NCBI RefSeq assembly: GCF_016757215.1
Contig: NZ_JAESIY010000009.1
Location: 234,130-298,129 of the forward strand
From: Fulvivirga sediminis
GTDB lineage: Bacteria; Bacteroidota; Bacteroidia; Cytophagales; Cyclobacteriaceae
Length of the DNA stretch: 64,000 nt
Direction: 5' to 3'
The position numbers and the translations under genes are program-made. This document shows positions 1 through 8,069 of this stretch, in pieces. Within the stretch, counting starts at the first letter, position 1. Each line of letters starts with the position of its first letter. Below the pieces are notes generated by a model. It searched no databases, was not told the DNA's origin, and saw only the letters and a program-made list of their open reading frames with translations.

Positions 1-878
1 ATAAGTAAAAAGCCTGCTTTGTTACCATTCACATATCTGTTACCACCATAAGAAAATGAACCCAGTTCTATTCTGGCCACATCTCTCAAGTATACTAAGG
101 AACCATCTTGCGGATTAGTTTTAATGATTATATCACCAAACTGCTCTGGCGTTTTTAAACGACCATTAACAAATACTGTCAATTCAAAGGTTTGTTGGTT
201 AGACTGTGGAGAAGCTCCAACAGCCCCAGCTGCTACCTGAACGTTTTGCTCCTGAATAGCAGCAGTAATATCTGAAGTACTTAGGTTAAGCTGAGCTAAC
301 TTATCTGGCTTTAACCAAATACGCATACCAAAATCTGATCCTACAGAATATACATCACCTACACCATCAACCCTTGAAAGAGCATCTTTAATATAGATGT
401 TACTATAGTTATCAAGAAATTCGGAATCGTGGGTTCCGTTAGGTGAGTATAAAGTTTGCACCATTAATATAGTAGGATTTCTCTTCCTAACTATAATACC
501 TGTACGCTGTACTTCTGATGGAAGCATAGGCGTGGCTATACTCAATCTGTTTTGCACGTCAAGTGCGGCAATATCTACGTTAGTTCCCAGTTCAAAAGTA
601 ACGTTAATGGAAAATGAACCATCATTAGAACTGGTTGAACTCAAATATTTCATGCCAGGTACACCGTTTATCTGAGTTTCGATAGGTGTAACTACTGTTT
701 GTTCCACTGTTTGTGCATCAGCACCTGTATATGTACCTGACACCTGTACCACAGGAGGTGTGATATCCGGATATTGACCAATAGGTAAATTCATAATGGC
801 CAAAACACCGACGAGCACAATTACTATGGAGGATACAATGGCCGTAATAGGCCGGTTTATAAATGTATTCGCTATCAT
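1..878 (-). CDS. RND efflux permease, HAE1/AcrB type (partial, N-terminal part)
   Basis: This is the start of an inner-membrane proton-driven multidrug efflux pump of the RND superfamily; the rest lies beyond the left edge. From an ATG at 876-878 the protein opens with MIANTFINRPITAIV and a first membrane helix. It continues with the porter-domain motifs seen at the start of HAE1 pumps (LPIGQYPDITPP, the GADAQTVEQTV stretch, GVPGMKYLSS, and later YIKDALSRVDGVGDV). About 292 residues are visible of the usual 1040 or so. It lies 22 bp downstream of the adaptor gene and is the last visible gene of a regulator-TolC-adaptor-permease operon, so it probably exports drugs, bile-like or aromatic compounds across both membranes. 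The exact substrate cannot be read from sequence. Confidence 0.95.
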   Translation of the reverse strand, partial: MIANTFINRPITAIVSSIVIVLVGVLAIMNLPIGQYPDITPPVVQVSGTYTGADAQTVEQTVVTPIETQINGVPGMKYLSSTSSNDGSFSINVTFELGTNVDIAALDVQNRLSIATPMLPSEVQRTGIIVRKRNPTILMVQTLYSPNGTHDSEFLDNYSNIYIKDALSRVDGVGDVYSVGSDFGMRIWLKPDKLAQLNLSTSDITAAIQEQNVQVAAGAVGASPQSNQQTFELTVFVNGRLKTPEQFGDIIIKTNPQDGSLVYLRDVARIELGSFSYGGNRYVNGNKAGFLL

Positions 879-900
879 AAATGCTTTGTCTTAAAAAATT

Positions 901-2049
901 TTACTTAGCAGTCTCTTTTGCTGGTTTTTGAGAAGGTGCTTTTCCAGCTTGCTGAGCATTACCGGTTTGTACAGGCATACCTTGTCTCAAACTTTGAATT
1001 CCTTCTACAATAATTTCCTGACCCTCTTTTAGTCCGTCATTGATTACTATATCGCTACCAATAGTTTTTCCTGTTTGAATCTTTATTTGCTTCGCTTTTC
1101 CTTCTTCTACAGTATACACAAAGTACTCACCCATCTGCTCTACTACTGCTTTATGAGGTATTATAATATTATTTCCTGAGCTCTGATTTTTAACGTGAAC
1201 CACAGCACTCATTCCATCTCTCAGCACTTGATCAGGATTAGCAAAAGATATTCTTATAGTAGTGGTACCTGTTTGAGAGTTAACTCCTCTGTCAATAATA
1301 GATACTTTACCAGGATACTTATATTTAGAGTTATCTGGCAGGGTAAGAAAAATAACAGAGTCTTTTAGTATTGTCTCTGACTTTTCAAGATCTAAGTATC
1401 TTCTAATCTCAGTTTCATTAATCTCAAAATCAACACCCATAGGATCATAAGATGATATGGTATTTAATAATGTTTGTCCTGCAGATACAAAGGCGCCTAA
1501 ACGTACTTGAGAAATACCAATCATACCTGTAAAAGGCGCTTCTATAGTAGAATAATTAAGATTAGTTTGAGCGGTTTCTAAAGCGGCTTTAGCTGCAGCT
1601 ACCTGCTGTTTTGCATTTTCAAGATCAGTAAGTGACCTATCCACCTGCTGCTTAGCGATCGCATCTTGCTCTCCCAGTGCTTCATATCTATCAGCGTCTT
1701 TTTGAGCCTGCTGCATAGTAGCCTGTGCACTCATAAAATTGGCTTTAGCCTGATTTCTTGCTGATAAATACTTGCTTTGATCTATAGTATATAGTTTTTG
1801 GCCTTTTTTAACAATTGACCCTTCGCTAAAAGAAATATCTCTTAGGTATCCGCTTACTTCACTATTAATATCTACTTTCTGAAGAGCTACTACTGTTCCT
1901 GGGTATTTATCAAAAAATACGGTAGGGCTCTTAGTTGTCTTCACTGTTTTTACAGGAACAGCTCTCTGTTGTTGACCTTGCTGCTCTGGTTTTCCACAAG
2001 AGATAGCCAAAATGCTTGCTGCCGCTATAAGGTTAAAGAATTTATTCAT
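901..2049 (-). CDS. RND efflux periplasmic adaptor (AcrA/MexA family lipoprotein)
   Basis: Membrane-fusion adaptor that links the RND permease to the TolC-type channel. I chose the ATG at 2047-2049 because it gives a lipoprotein signal (MNKFFNLIAAASILAISC, lipidated Cys at 18); an upstream GTG at 2100 would overlap the TolC gene and add an odd N-terminus. Domains in order: a biotinyl-lipoyl half (VDINSEVSGYLRDISFSEGS), an alanine/glutamine-rich coiled-coil hairpin around residues 95-165, the second lipoyl half (STIEAPFTGMIGISQVRLG), a beta-barrel domain and the membrane-proximal domain with a GLKEGQEIIVEG motif. Length (382 aa) is normal. It is 31 bp downstream of the TolC gene and 22 bp upstream of the permease. 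Confidence 0.95.
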   Translation of the reverse strand: MNKFFNLIAAASILAISCGKPEQQGQQQRAVPVKTVKTTKSPTVFFDKYPGTVVALQKVDINSEVSGYLRDISFSEGSIVKKGQKLYTIDQSKYLSARNQAKANFMSAQATMQQAQKDADRYEALGEQDAIAKQQVDRSLTDLENAKQQVAAAKAALETAQTNLNYSTIEAPFTGMIGISQVRLGAFVSAGQTLLNTISSYDPMGVDFEINETEIRRYLDLEKSETILKDSVIFLTLPDNSKYKYPGKVSIIDRGVNSQTGTTTIRISFANPDQVLRDGMSAVVHVKNQSSGNNIIIPHKAVVEQMGEYFVYTVEEGKAKQIKIQTGKTIGSDIVINDGLKEGQEIIVEGIQSLRQGMPVQTGNAQQAGKAPSQKPAKETAK

Positions 2050-2080
2050 TTTGATCTTTTCTATTTGTCTGTTAATGTTT

Positions 2081-3397
2081 TTAATATATGTTGATTTCAC
2101 CAGCTGCTTTTTCTACATCAAGCTTGCTAGAAAGCACATTTAGCAAGGCATTTAAGTAATTTAACTGAGACGTTCTTAAGTCAGATTCTGCCACTATTAC
2201 TTCGAGATATGCTTTAATCCCCTCTCTATACTGGAGCTTAACTGTGTTATACACATCTTCAGCTATTTCATAATTCTCTTTAGAAGCTTGTAGTTGTTCA
2301 AGATTACTCTTATAAGTTCCTAATGCTTGTACATACTCAGAGTTAATCTGCTGTTGTAAGCCTTCTTCTTGAATTTCTAGCCTTTGTAACTGAAGTTTAG
2401 ACTTCTGAATGTTTCTAATCTTTCTTGTACCTTCAAAAATAGGTAGTGAAAGGGTTAGCCCTACAGCTGAATTAGGGAAGTCTCTATTATAGAGTTCAGA
2501 AAACTCATTATTCAAATACATGAAGTTATAGTTAAAGAAAGCCGACAAAGTAGGTATGTATCCTTGCTTATAATAGCTCACATTAGCCTCAGCCAGCTGC
2601 ATTTGTGTTTGTAATAACTGATACTCTATTCTTGAAGTATAGTTTAATGACTGTAGTGTATCTGTTGTTACTTCATTTTCCATAGAAGCTACATCATCAG
2701 CTAAAGAAATATCAGAATCCAACGGATAACCCATAAGTTGTTTCAACATGGCCTTTTGAACTTTGTAGCTCTCTAAAGCTCCTTTTCGCTCGGCAATGGC
2801 ATTGTTCAAAGAAATTTGAGCTCTTTTGTAATCTATCTTATCTGCTACACCAGCATTATACTGGCTGGTAGCATCTTTTAAGTTCTTTTCTAATCGCTCT
2901 ATAGTCTGATCATACACCCCTATCTGTTGCTGAGATGTTAATACAAGATAATAGGCCTTGCTCACGTTCACTACCAAGTTGATTTTTGTATCAGTGGTAT
3001 TCTGTTCAGCCTGCAGCCTATAATCAGAAGCTGTTTTGCCTGCTAACAAAACGCTGTTACTGAAAATCACTTGATTTACAGAAGCACCTAGCGTAGAGTT
3101 ATAGTTAGTACCCAGAGGTATAGCTTCACCATTTATTACACTTGTCTGAATTTTAATGTTTTTCTGTACATTGGCGTTTAAAGATATTTGAGGCATCCAC
3201 TCTGAAAGTTTAATACCAATATCCTTTTGTGCGATTTCTTGGTCAACTAATGATTGGCGTAGAGCAGGCTGATGCTCCATGGCATAATCGATACACTGTT
3301 TGAGTGTAATTGATTGACCTGACGCAATATCGTCGGATTGTCCCCTTGCAGTATGAAATAAAATCATAAATGCAGCAAGGCAATAGATTATTCTCAT
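2081..3397 (-). CDS. TolC-family outer-membrane efflux channel
   Basis: Outer-membrane factor that completes the tripartite RND pump. A Sec signal peptide (MRIIYCLAAFMILFHTARGQ) precedes SITLKQCIDYAMEHQPALRQ, the typical opening of TolC/OEP domains. Two repeated long alpha-helical segments follow, each with the alternating A/Q/N pattern of the periplasmic barrel (for example LRTSQLNYLNALLNVL near the C-terminus). At 438 aa it has the usual length. It is the first structural gene after the GbsR/MarR regulator; the 157-bp gap between them holds a GTTC-N10-GAAC palindrome that also occurs upstream of the regulator, so both are probably controlled by that protein. Confidence 0.95.
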   Translation of the reverse strand: MRIIYCLAAFMILFHTARGQSDDIASGQSITLKQCIDYAMEHQPALRQSLVDQEIAQKDIGIKLSEWMPQISLNANVQKNIKIQTSVINGEAIPLGTNYNSTLGASVNQVIFSNSVLLAGKTASDYRLQAEQNTTDTKINLVVNVSKAYYLVLTSQQQIGVYDQTIERLEKNLKDATSQYNAGVADKIDYKRAQISLNNAIAERKGALESYKVQKAMLKQLMGYPLDSDISLADDVASMENEVTTDTLQSLNYTSRIEYQLLQTQMQLAEANVSYYKQGYIPTLSAFFNYNFMYLNNEFSELYNRDFPNSAVGLTLSLPIFEGTRKIRNIQKSKLQLQRLEIQEEGLQQQINSEYVQALGTYKSNLEQLQASKENYEIAEDVYNTVKLQYREGIKAYLEVIVAESDLRTSQLNYLNALLNVLSSKLDVEKAAGEINIY

Positions 3398-3520
3398 GTT
3401 AAAATTAATTATAAAGATTTGAGTTTTAAAAAATAATTAGCGTTACAGTAGTCGTTTAAAATGAGTAGTTTCTTGACTTATTTCATGGGCTTATAATCTT
3501 ACTTCTCAAACAACTAGTTT

Positions 3521-3538
3521 GTTCGGTAATTAAAGAAC
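3521..3538. promoter_or_regulatory. Candidate operator upstream of the efflux operon
   Basis: GTTC and GAAC half-sites are separated by exactly 10 bp with a palindromic TAATTA core, and are flanked by T-rich (left) and A-rich (right) runs. The site lies 17 bp beyond the stop codon of the regulator gene and about 125 bp upstream of the TolC start. Half-sites and spacing match those in the regulator's own promoter at 4053-4080. Binding by the regulator is inferred. Confidence 0.5.
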
Positions 3539-3554
3539 CAAAACGGAAAAGAAA

Positions 3555-4016
3555 TTATTTGGTTTTATCTTGTTCCCAACATTTATAAAGTCTGGGGATT
3601 TCCTGAGACATGTATTCTACAAAATCTACTAAATCGGTTAATGCGTGATTGAATTCTTTAGTCTCGGAGCATCGGCATTTGCATACTTCTTTAAGAATAT
3701 CAGCCCAGCAAGCCTTCTTCCTATAATCTGCCATTAGGTTCTCTCTCCACAAATGAATCTTCGATCGGAAGTACCGTTTTCGATCACCAGGTTTAGTAAT
3801 ATACTCTACCCTATTTATTTTCATTGCAATATTAAGAGCGTTGCTCGTGGCACTTTTGCTTAGGTTAAGGGTTTCTCTAATTTCATCAAAGGTGAGTTCA
3901 ATTTGGTCTGAAACCAAAAGTAGGCCTAATACACGAGATACTGCAGGAGATAATCCCTCCTGCTCGTGTACTAAGCCTATTTTTTCTATTAGTTCTTTTT
4001 GCCTATCCGTCAACAT
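3555..4016 (-). CDS. GbsR/MarR-type transcriptional regulator of the efflux operon
   Basis: DNA-binding winged-helix protein of the GbsR/MarR type, 153 aa. Residues 8-95 (LIEKIGLVHEQEGLSPAVSR, then the helix-turn-helix around FDEIRETLNLSKSATSNALN, then the wing ending KPGDRKRYFR) match the family. The C-terminal half has a CKCRCSETK cluster, so metal or thiol sensing is possible. The gene precedes TolC-adaptor-permease on the same strand, the usual place for a local repressor of an RND pump. Its promoter (TACCTTTG, minus strand) is overlapped by a 10-bp inverted repeat and a related palindrome precedes TolC, which suggests autorepression together with repression of the pump. Confidence 0.9.
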   Translation of the reverse strand: MLTDRQKELIEKIGLVHEQEGLSPAVSRVLGLLLVSDQIELTFDEIRETLNLSKSATSNALNIAMKINRVEYITKPGDRKRYFRSKIHLWRENLMADYRKKACWADILKEVCKCRCSETKEFNHALTDLVDFVEYMSQEIPRLYKCWEQDKTK

Positions 4017-4036
4017 ATTACTTACGTTTAGATAGA

Positions 4037-4080
4037 CAAAGGTACATGGTTTTTTTAGTTCTGCAACAAGAGAACTAAAA
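4037..4080 (-). promoter_or_regulatory. Promoter with overlapping 10-bp inverted repeat (regulator autoregulation)
   Basis: On the minus strand a perfect Bacteroidota -7 box TACCTTTG lies at 4044-4037, and a TTG is available 19 or 22 bp upstream (4066-4064 or 4069-4067). The TTG sits inside an inverted repeat whose arms, TTTTAGTTCT (4053-4062) and AGAACTAAAA (4071-4080), are perfect with an 8-bp spacer. A repressor bound here would cover the -33 element. The core GTTC-N10-GAAC is shared with 3521-3538. Confidence 0.6.
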
Positions 4081-4098
4081 TAGTTTTCTATTTATCTT

Positions 4099-4596
4099 TT
4101 ACAATGCTGCTAAAGCTGCCTCATAATTAGGCTCATCAGCAGTTTCTTTTACTAATTCTGTATAGATAACTTTTCCATTTTCATCGATCACTACTACTGA
4201 GCGAGCATCCAAACCTGTTAATGGCCCTGTTTCTATCTTAAGTCCATAATTTGAGGCAAATTCTGGGTGTCTAAAATCAGATAAGGTCATTACATTTTCT
4301 ATTCCCTCTGCACCACAAAATCTCTGCTGAGCAAAAGGTAAATCTTTAGAAATACACAGCACCACCGAGTTTTCTAAAGATGAGGCTTTTTCATTAAACT
4401 TTCTTACTGAAGTAGCACATGTAGAAGTATCTATACTAGGAAAGATATTCAGAATAACTTTCTTTCCTTTAAAGTCTTTCAATGATGTCTCCGATAAATC
4501 TCCTTTAGTAAGCGTAAATTCCGGAGCTAAGCTATCCACTGCAGGCAGCTCTCCGTTAGTTTTAATTTCATTTCCTTTTAGGGTGATTGTAGCCAT
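4099..4596 (-). CDS. tpx: Thiol peroxidase Tpx (atypical 2-Cys peroxiredoxin)
   Basis: Reduces hydrogen and alkyl hydroperoxides with thioredoxin as electron donor. The 165-aa protein matches Tpx throughout: APEFTLTKGDLSETSLKDFKGK at the start of the fold, peroxidatic Cys60 in PSIDTSTCATSVRKF, resolving Cys94 in QQRFCGAEGIENV, and the Tpx-specific SDFRHPEFASNYG segment. There is no signal peptide, so it is probably cytoplasmic or periplasm-independent. The start codon lies 3 bp after the stop of the M1 aminopeptidase gene, so the two are probably co-transcribed. Confidence 0.96.
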   Translation of the reverse strand: MATITLKGNEIKTNGELPAVDSLAPEFTLTKGDLSETSLKDFKGKKVILNIFPSIDTSTCATSVRKFNEKASSLENSVVLCISKDLPFAQQRFCGAEGIENVMTLSDFRHPEFASNYGLKIETGPLTGLDARSVVVIDENGKVIYTELVKETADEPNYEAALAAL

Positions 4597-4599
4597 TAT

Positions 4600-6507
4600 T
4601 TATTGGTTTAATGTAGTTTCTATTTTCCAACCTAACATCTTGTCGATTGTGTTTGTTGACACAAAATGATAATTAGGACGGGCCTTCTCATATATTTCTA
4701 AAGCACGAGCTCTTCCATTTTTCTGTTTCATCATAGCGGCATATATAGGCTCCAAAAATTTTCTTCTTCCAGTATGAATTAAAAATTCTTCAGTTCTATC
4801 TGATGCAGCTTTATAATTATGTTTTATACTCTGAACCAGCCAGGCAGCTAAAACTTCAGAGTTACCAGTACTTGTAAAACCAAACGCGCTATCTAACTCT
4901 TCAAGCTGCTCCATATTCACGGTATCTGGAATAGATCTCACAAAATGTAACCATTCATGAGAAGACCATTTGGCTGTATCCAGTTTAGCAGGAGGTATTC
5001 CATCCATAAATTTCTTCACTTGACTATCTACATGGGCAAATCTATCTGATTTTGGCATTGGAGCATCATTAGGAAGACCGGGCTCAAAGATCCATTCATC
5101 AATTTTCACTTTCCCAATGTTGATTCTACCCTCAGTAAGTAAATGTTCATCCAGCTGCTCAATAAATTCATCAGTGGTCATTCCTTTGAAAGCATTTCTA
5201 GAAAAGTATCCTTTTATAAATGCATCAAACTTTTCTCTCCCTGCATGCTCTTCCAAGTATCTCAGAAAAAGATAACCCTTATCATAGGCGATTGAAGAAA
5301 CCCCATCATCAGGATTACGGCCTTTTAAGTCTAACTTTAATTTGGTATCATTTTCATGCCCTTCACTGGTCATGCTACTTATCTCAGATTGAAGATCTTC
5401 TGCAGCAATTGAAGCAAGCATTTCCGAATAATCTCTACCGTATAACTTTTCCATAATACGGTGCTCAAAGTAAACTGTAAATCCTTCATTCAGCCAGAAA
5501 TCATTCCAAGTAGCATTGGTTACTAAATTACCAGACCAGCTATGTGCTAACTCATGAGCTACTAGCGACGTAAGCGATCGGTCTCCTGCTAATATGGTTG
5601 GAGTAGCAAATGTAAGCCTAGGATTTTCCATCCCACCAAAAGGAAAACTAGAAGGAAGCACTAATAAATCATAACGTCCCCATTGGTATTCTCCATAAAG
5701 ATCCTCAGCAGCACTAACCATCTCTTCCAACTCTGCAAACTCGTACTCTGCAGTATCTATTACTGAAGGCTCTGCATACACACCTGTTCTATCACTAATA
5801 GCCGCAAATTCCAGATCTCCTACAGCCAAGGCCAAAAGGTAGGCAGGTATTGGCGTTTCCATTTTAAAATGATACTCTCCTTTTTCATTTTTTTCTTGAG
5901 GATTACGCGCACTCATAAGAGCCAATAAGTTAGCTGGCACCTTTACATCAGCGGTATAAGAAAACCTTATGCCTGGTGAATCTTGAATAGGAATCCATGT
6001 TCTTGCTAAAATCGCCTCAGATTGAGTGAATAGAAATGGAAATTTCTTGTCACTGGTTTGGGCAGGAGATAACCATTGCAATGCCTCTGCATTTTTTGAT
6101 GTAGTGTAATATACATTTACGGTTCTAGTGTCGGGAGTAATTTTCACCTCCAATGGGCTGCCCATAATTGAATCTCTGTCACCAATCGTATATTCCGCCT
6201 CTTTTTCATCCTCTTTACCGATAGTAACTTTGCGAATATCAAGGTCTTTGATATCAAGCACCAGCTGAGTGGCATTTTCTGAATTTTCTATACTCAAAGA
6301 GGCCTTCCCTGTAATATAAGTACTATCAAAGTTTACCTCTGCATGCCAGTCCAGGTGAGTTATTACTGATTCTTCTGGCTTAGCGTAAGAATGTGGGTCT
6401 TCTATTATCATTACTGTTTCTCTATTATTAGTCTCTTCTTTGGGAGGTTGGCATGCTGCGGCCAACACTGCCAGAAAAGATGCAAAGAATATTAATCTTA
6501 TCGGCAT
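4600..6507 (-). CDS. M1-family zinc aminopeptidase (secreted lipoprotein)
   Basis: Zinc metallopeptidase of family M1 that removes N-terminal residues from peptides. A lipoprotein signal (MPIRLIFFASFLAVLAAAC) places it in the cell envelope. The exopeptidase motif GGMENP lies near residue 290, followed by the zinc site HELAH (His318, Glu319, His322) and third ligand Glu341 in NEGF. The C-terminal third resembles the leukotriene-A4-hydrolase-type helical domain (SSHEWLHFVRSIPD). Length 635 aa fits M1 enzymes of the LTA4H branch. It is upstream of and adjacent to tpx, and no functional link between the two is obvious. Confidence 0.95.
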   Translation of the reverse strand: MPIRLIFFASFLAVLAAACQPPKEETNNRETVMIIEDPHSYAKPEESVITHLDWHAEVNFDSTYITGKASLSIENSENATQLVLDIKDLDIRKVTIGKEDEKEAEYTIGDRDSIMGSPLEVKITPDTRTVNVYYTTSKNAEALQWLSPAQTSDKKFPFLFTQSEAILARTWIPIQDSPGIRFSYTADVKVPANLLALMSARNPQEKNEKGEYHFKMETPIPAYLLALAVGDLEFAAISDRTGVYAEPSVIDTAEYEFAELEEMVSAAEDLYGEYQWGRYDLLVLPSSFPFGGMENPRLTFATPTILAGDRSLTSLVAHELAHSWSGNLVTNATWNDFWLNEGFTVYFEHRIMEKLYGRDYSEMLASIAAEDLQSEISSMTSEGHENDTKLKLDLKGRNPDDGVSSIAYDKGYLFLRYLEEHAGREKFDAFIKGYFSRNAFKGMTTDEFIEQLDEHLLTEGRINIGKVKIDEWIFEPGLPNDAPMPKSDRFAHVDSQVKKFMDGIPPAKLDTAKWSSHEWLHFVRSIPDTVNMEQLEELDSAFGFTSTGNSEVLAAWLVQSIKHNYKAASDRTEEFLIHTGRRKFLEPIYAAMMKQKNGRARALEIYEKARPNYHFVSTNTIDKMLGWKIETTLNQ

Positions 6508-6655
6508 ATTATTATTTTTCTGAATTTTGTTATTCTACTAAACAAATAAATATAGGTGGTTTACTTCATTTATAAAAGAAGCCTTGCATTAGACTCTATA
6601 GGCTCAAATAACAAGGCAACAAATACTTGGTTTCAATTCATCAATTATTCCAAAA

Positions 6656-6689
6656 AAAATGGCTGGCTTTTTAAAAAGCCAGCCATTTT
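6656..6689 (-). terminator. Intrinsic terminator after purM
   Basis: A 34-bp perfect palindrome with 12-bp AAAATGGCTGGC/GCCAGCCATTTT arms around an A/T centre, 22 bp past the purM stop. On the minus strand it runs into eight T (plus-strand A run at 6652-6659), the form of a rho-independent terminator. Confidence 0.85.
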
Positions 6690-6711
6690 AAATATTTAAG
6701 GTAAGTGAGAT

Positions 6712-7875
6712 TTAATAAATAAACTCTCCTTTATCACTAGTAATGGTCAATTTCTTCTGATCAGCAGCCTCAACTCTACCAATAATTTGAGCCGGAATAT
6801 TGAAGCTCTTAGCTATATCAATAATAGACTGAGCATGCTTTTCACTAACATACAACTCCAGGCGGTGCCCCATATTAAATACTTTATACATTTCTTTCCA
6901 GTCAGTGCCACTTTCTTCTTGTATTACCCTGAAAAGCGGAGGAATTTCCAGCAGATTATCTTTTATAATATGCAGGTTATCCACAAAATGCAACACTTTA
7001 GTTTGGGCACCTCCACTACAATGAACCATTCCATGAATCTCTGATCTCATCTCTTTGAAAACTTGAGCCATTACCGGAGCATAAGTACGGGTAGGTGACA
7101 GCACCAACTTACCCATATCTAACGGCGCACCTTCAACGGTATCTGTGAGTTTATACTTACCAGTGAAAACAAGATCATGTGGAACATTAGGGTCGTAACT
7201 CTCAGGATATTTTTCTGAATAGCTTTTATGAAATACATCATGGCGAGCTGAAGTAAGTCCATTACTTCCCATACCTCCATTATATTCTGTTTCATATGTA
7301 GTTTGACCATATGAGGCCAGACCTACGATTACATCACCACTCTGGATATTGGCATTGTCAATTACATCAGACCTTTTAATTCTGGCTGTAACGGTACTAT
7401 CTACCACTACAGTTCGTACTAAATCTCCCAGATCTGCCGTTTCTCCACCAGTGCTTATAATATCCACTCCGTTATCACGCAGCATTTGAAGCACCTCCTC
7501 AGTACCGTTTATAAGTGCGGCAAGCACTTCTCCTGGAATTAGGTTTTTATTTCTACCAATAGTAGAAGATAGTAAAATATTATCGAGAGCTCCGACACAA
7601 ATGAGGTCATCAATATTCATGATGATGGCATCCTGAGCAATGCCTTTCCAAACAGACATGTCACCTGTTTCTTTCCAATATAAATAAGCTAAAGAAGATT
7701 TAGTGCCAGCTCCATCAGCATGCATTATGTTGCAATACTGATCATCATTACCCAAAAAGTCTTTCACTATCTTACAAAAAGCCTTTGGATATAGCCCTTT
7801 ATCAATGTTTTTGATGGCATTGTGTACATCTTCTTTAGAGGCAGAAACGCCTCTTTGTGCATAACGGTCGCTCAT
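6712..7875 (-). CDS. purM: Phosphoribosylformylglycinamidine cyclo-ligase (AIR synthase), PurM
   Basis: Catalyses ATP-dependent closure of FGAM to aminoimidazole ribonucleotide in purine synthesis. The start is the ATG at 7873-7875 (MSDRYAQRGVSASKEDVHNA), the standard opening of the Bacteroidota form; an in-frame TTG three codons earlier is not needed. The AIR-synthase N-domain contains the HADGAGTKSSLAYLYW and ISTGGETADLGDLVRT motifs; the C-domain has LSPTRTYAPV, GMVHCSGGAQTKV and MGHRLELYV. At 387 aa it is slightly longer than E. coli PurM, as is usual in this phylum. It appears monocistronic, with its own promoter and a strong terminator. Confidence 0.95.
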   Translation of the reverse strand: MSDRYAQRGVSASKEDVHNAIKNIDKGLYPKAFCKIVKDFLGNDDQYCNIMHADGAGTKSSLAYLYWKETGDMSVWKGIAQDAIIMNIDDLICVGALDNILLSSTIGRNKNLIPGEVLAALINGTEEVLQMLRDNGVDIISTGGETADLGDLVRTVVVDSTVTARIKRSDVIDNANIQSGDVIVGLASYGQTTYETEYNGGMGSNGLTSARHDVFHKSYSEKYPESYDPNVPHDLVFTGKYKLTDTVEGAPLDMGKLVLSPTRTYAPVMAQVFKEMRSEIHGMVHCSGGAQTKVLHFVDNLHIIKDNLLEIPPLFRVIQEESGTDWKEMYKVFNMGHRLELYVSEKHAQSIIDIAKSFNIPAQIIGRVEAADQKKLTITSDKGEFIY

Positions 7876-7903
7876 ATAACCCAATCAGTTAAAATAAAGA
7901 TCA

Positions 7904-7933
7904 CAAAAATAAGAAAACTGTCAGCTAGATCAA
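7904..7933 (-). promoter_or_regulatory. Promoter of purM
   Basis: Minus strand: TTG at 7933-7931, 19 bp, then TATTTTTG at 7911-7904, matching the Bacteroidota TTG-N17-23-TAnnTTTG consensus. The -7 box is about 28 bp upstream of the start codon. Confidence 0.55.
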
Positions 7934-7999
7934 TTGAAAGAGATGATTATGTTGAAAAGAGCAAAACATCTAATTATTTTAAATTAATCTAAATAAATA

Positions 8000-8030
8000 T
8001 TGTGGTAAGATTAAGTTCCATGTATGTTTG
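8000..8030 (+). promoter_or_regulatory. Promoter of the TonB-dependent receptor
   Basis: TTG at 8000-8002, 20 bp, then TATGTTTG at 8023-8030, a full match to the Bacteroidota consensus, about 40 bp upstream of the ATG at 8070. The box overlaps the in-frame region upstream of that ATG, which supports the shorter reading of the gene. I see no convincing Fur box. Confidence 0.65.
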
Positions 8031-8069
8031 TCCTTATTTATAATAATTCTAAATATAAAAACCTTAACC

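Noticed and set aside
4053..4080. The AGTTCT/AGAACT hairpin as the terminator of tpx
   Set aside because: There is no T run on either strand in the right position, and it overlaps a good promoter; an operator fits better.
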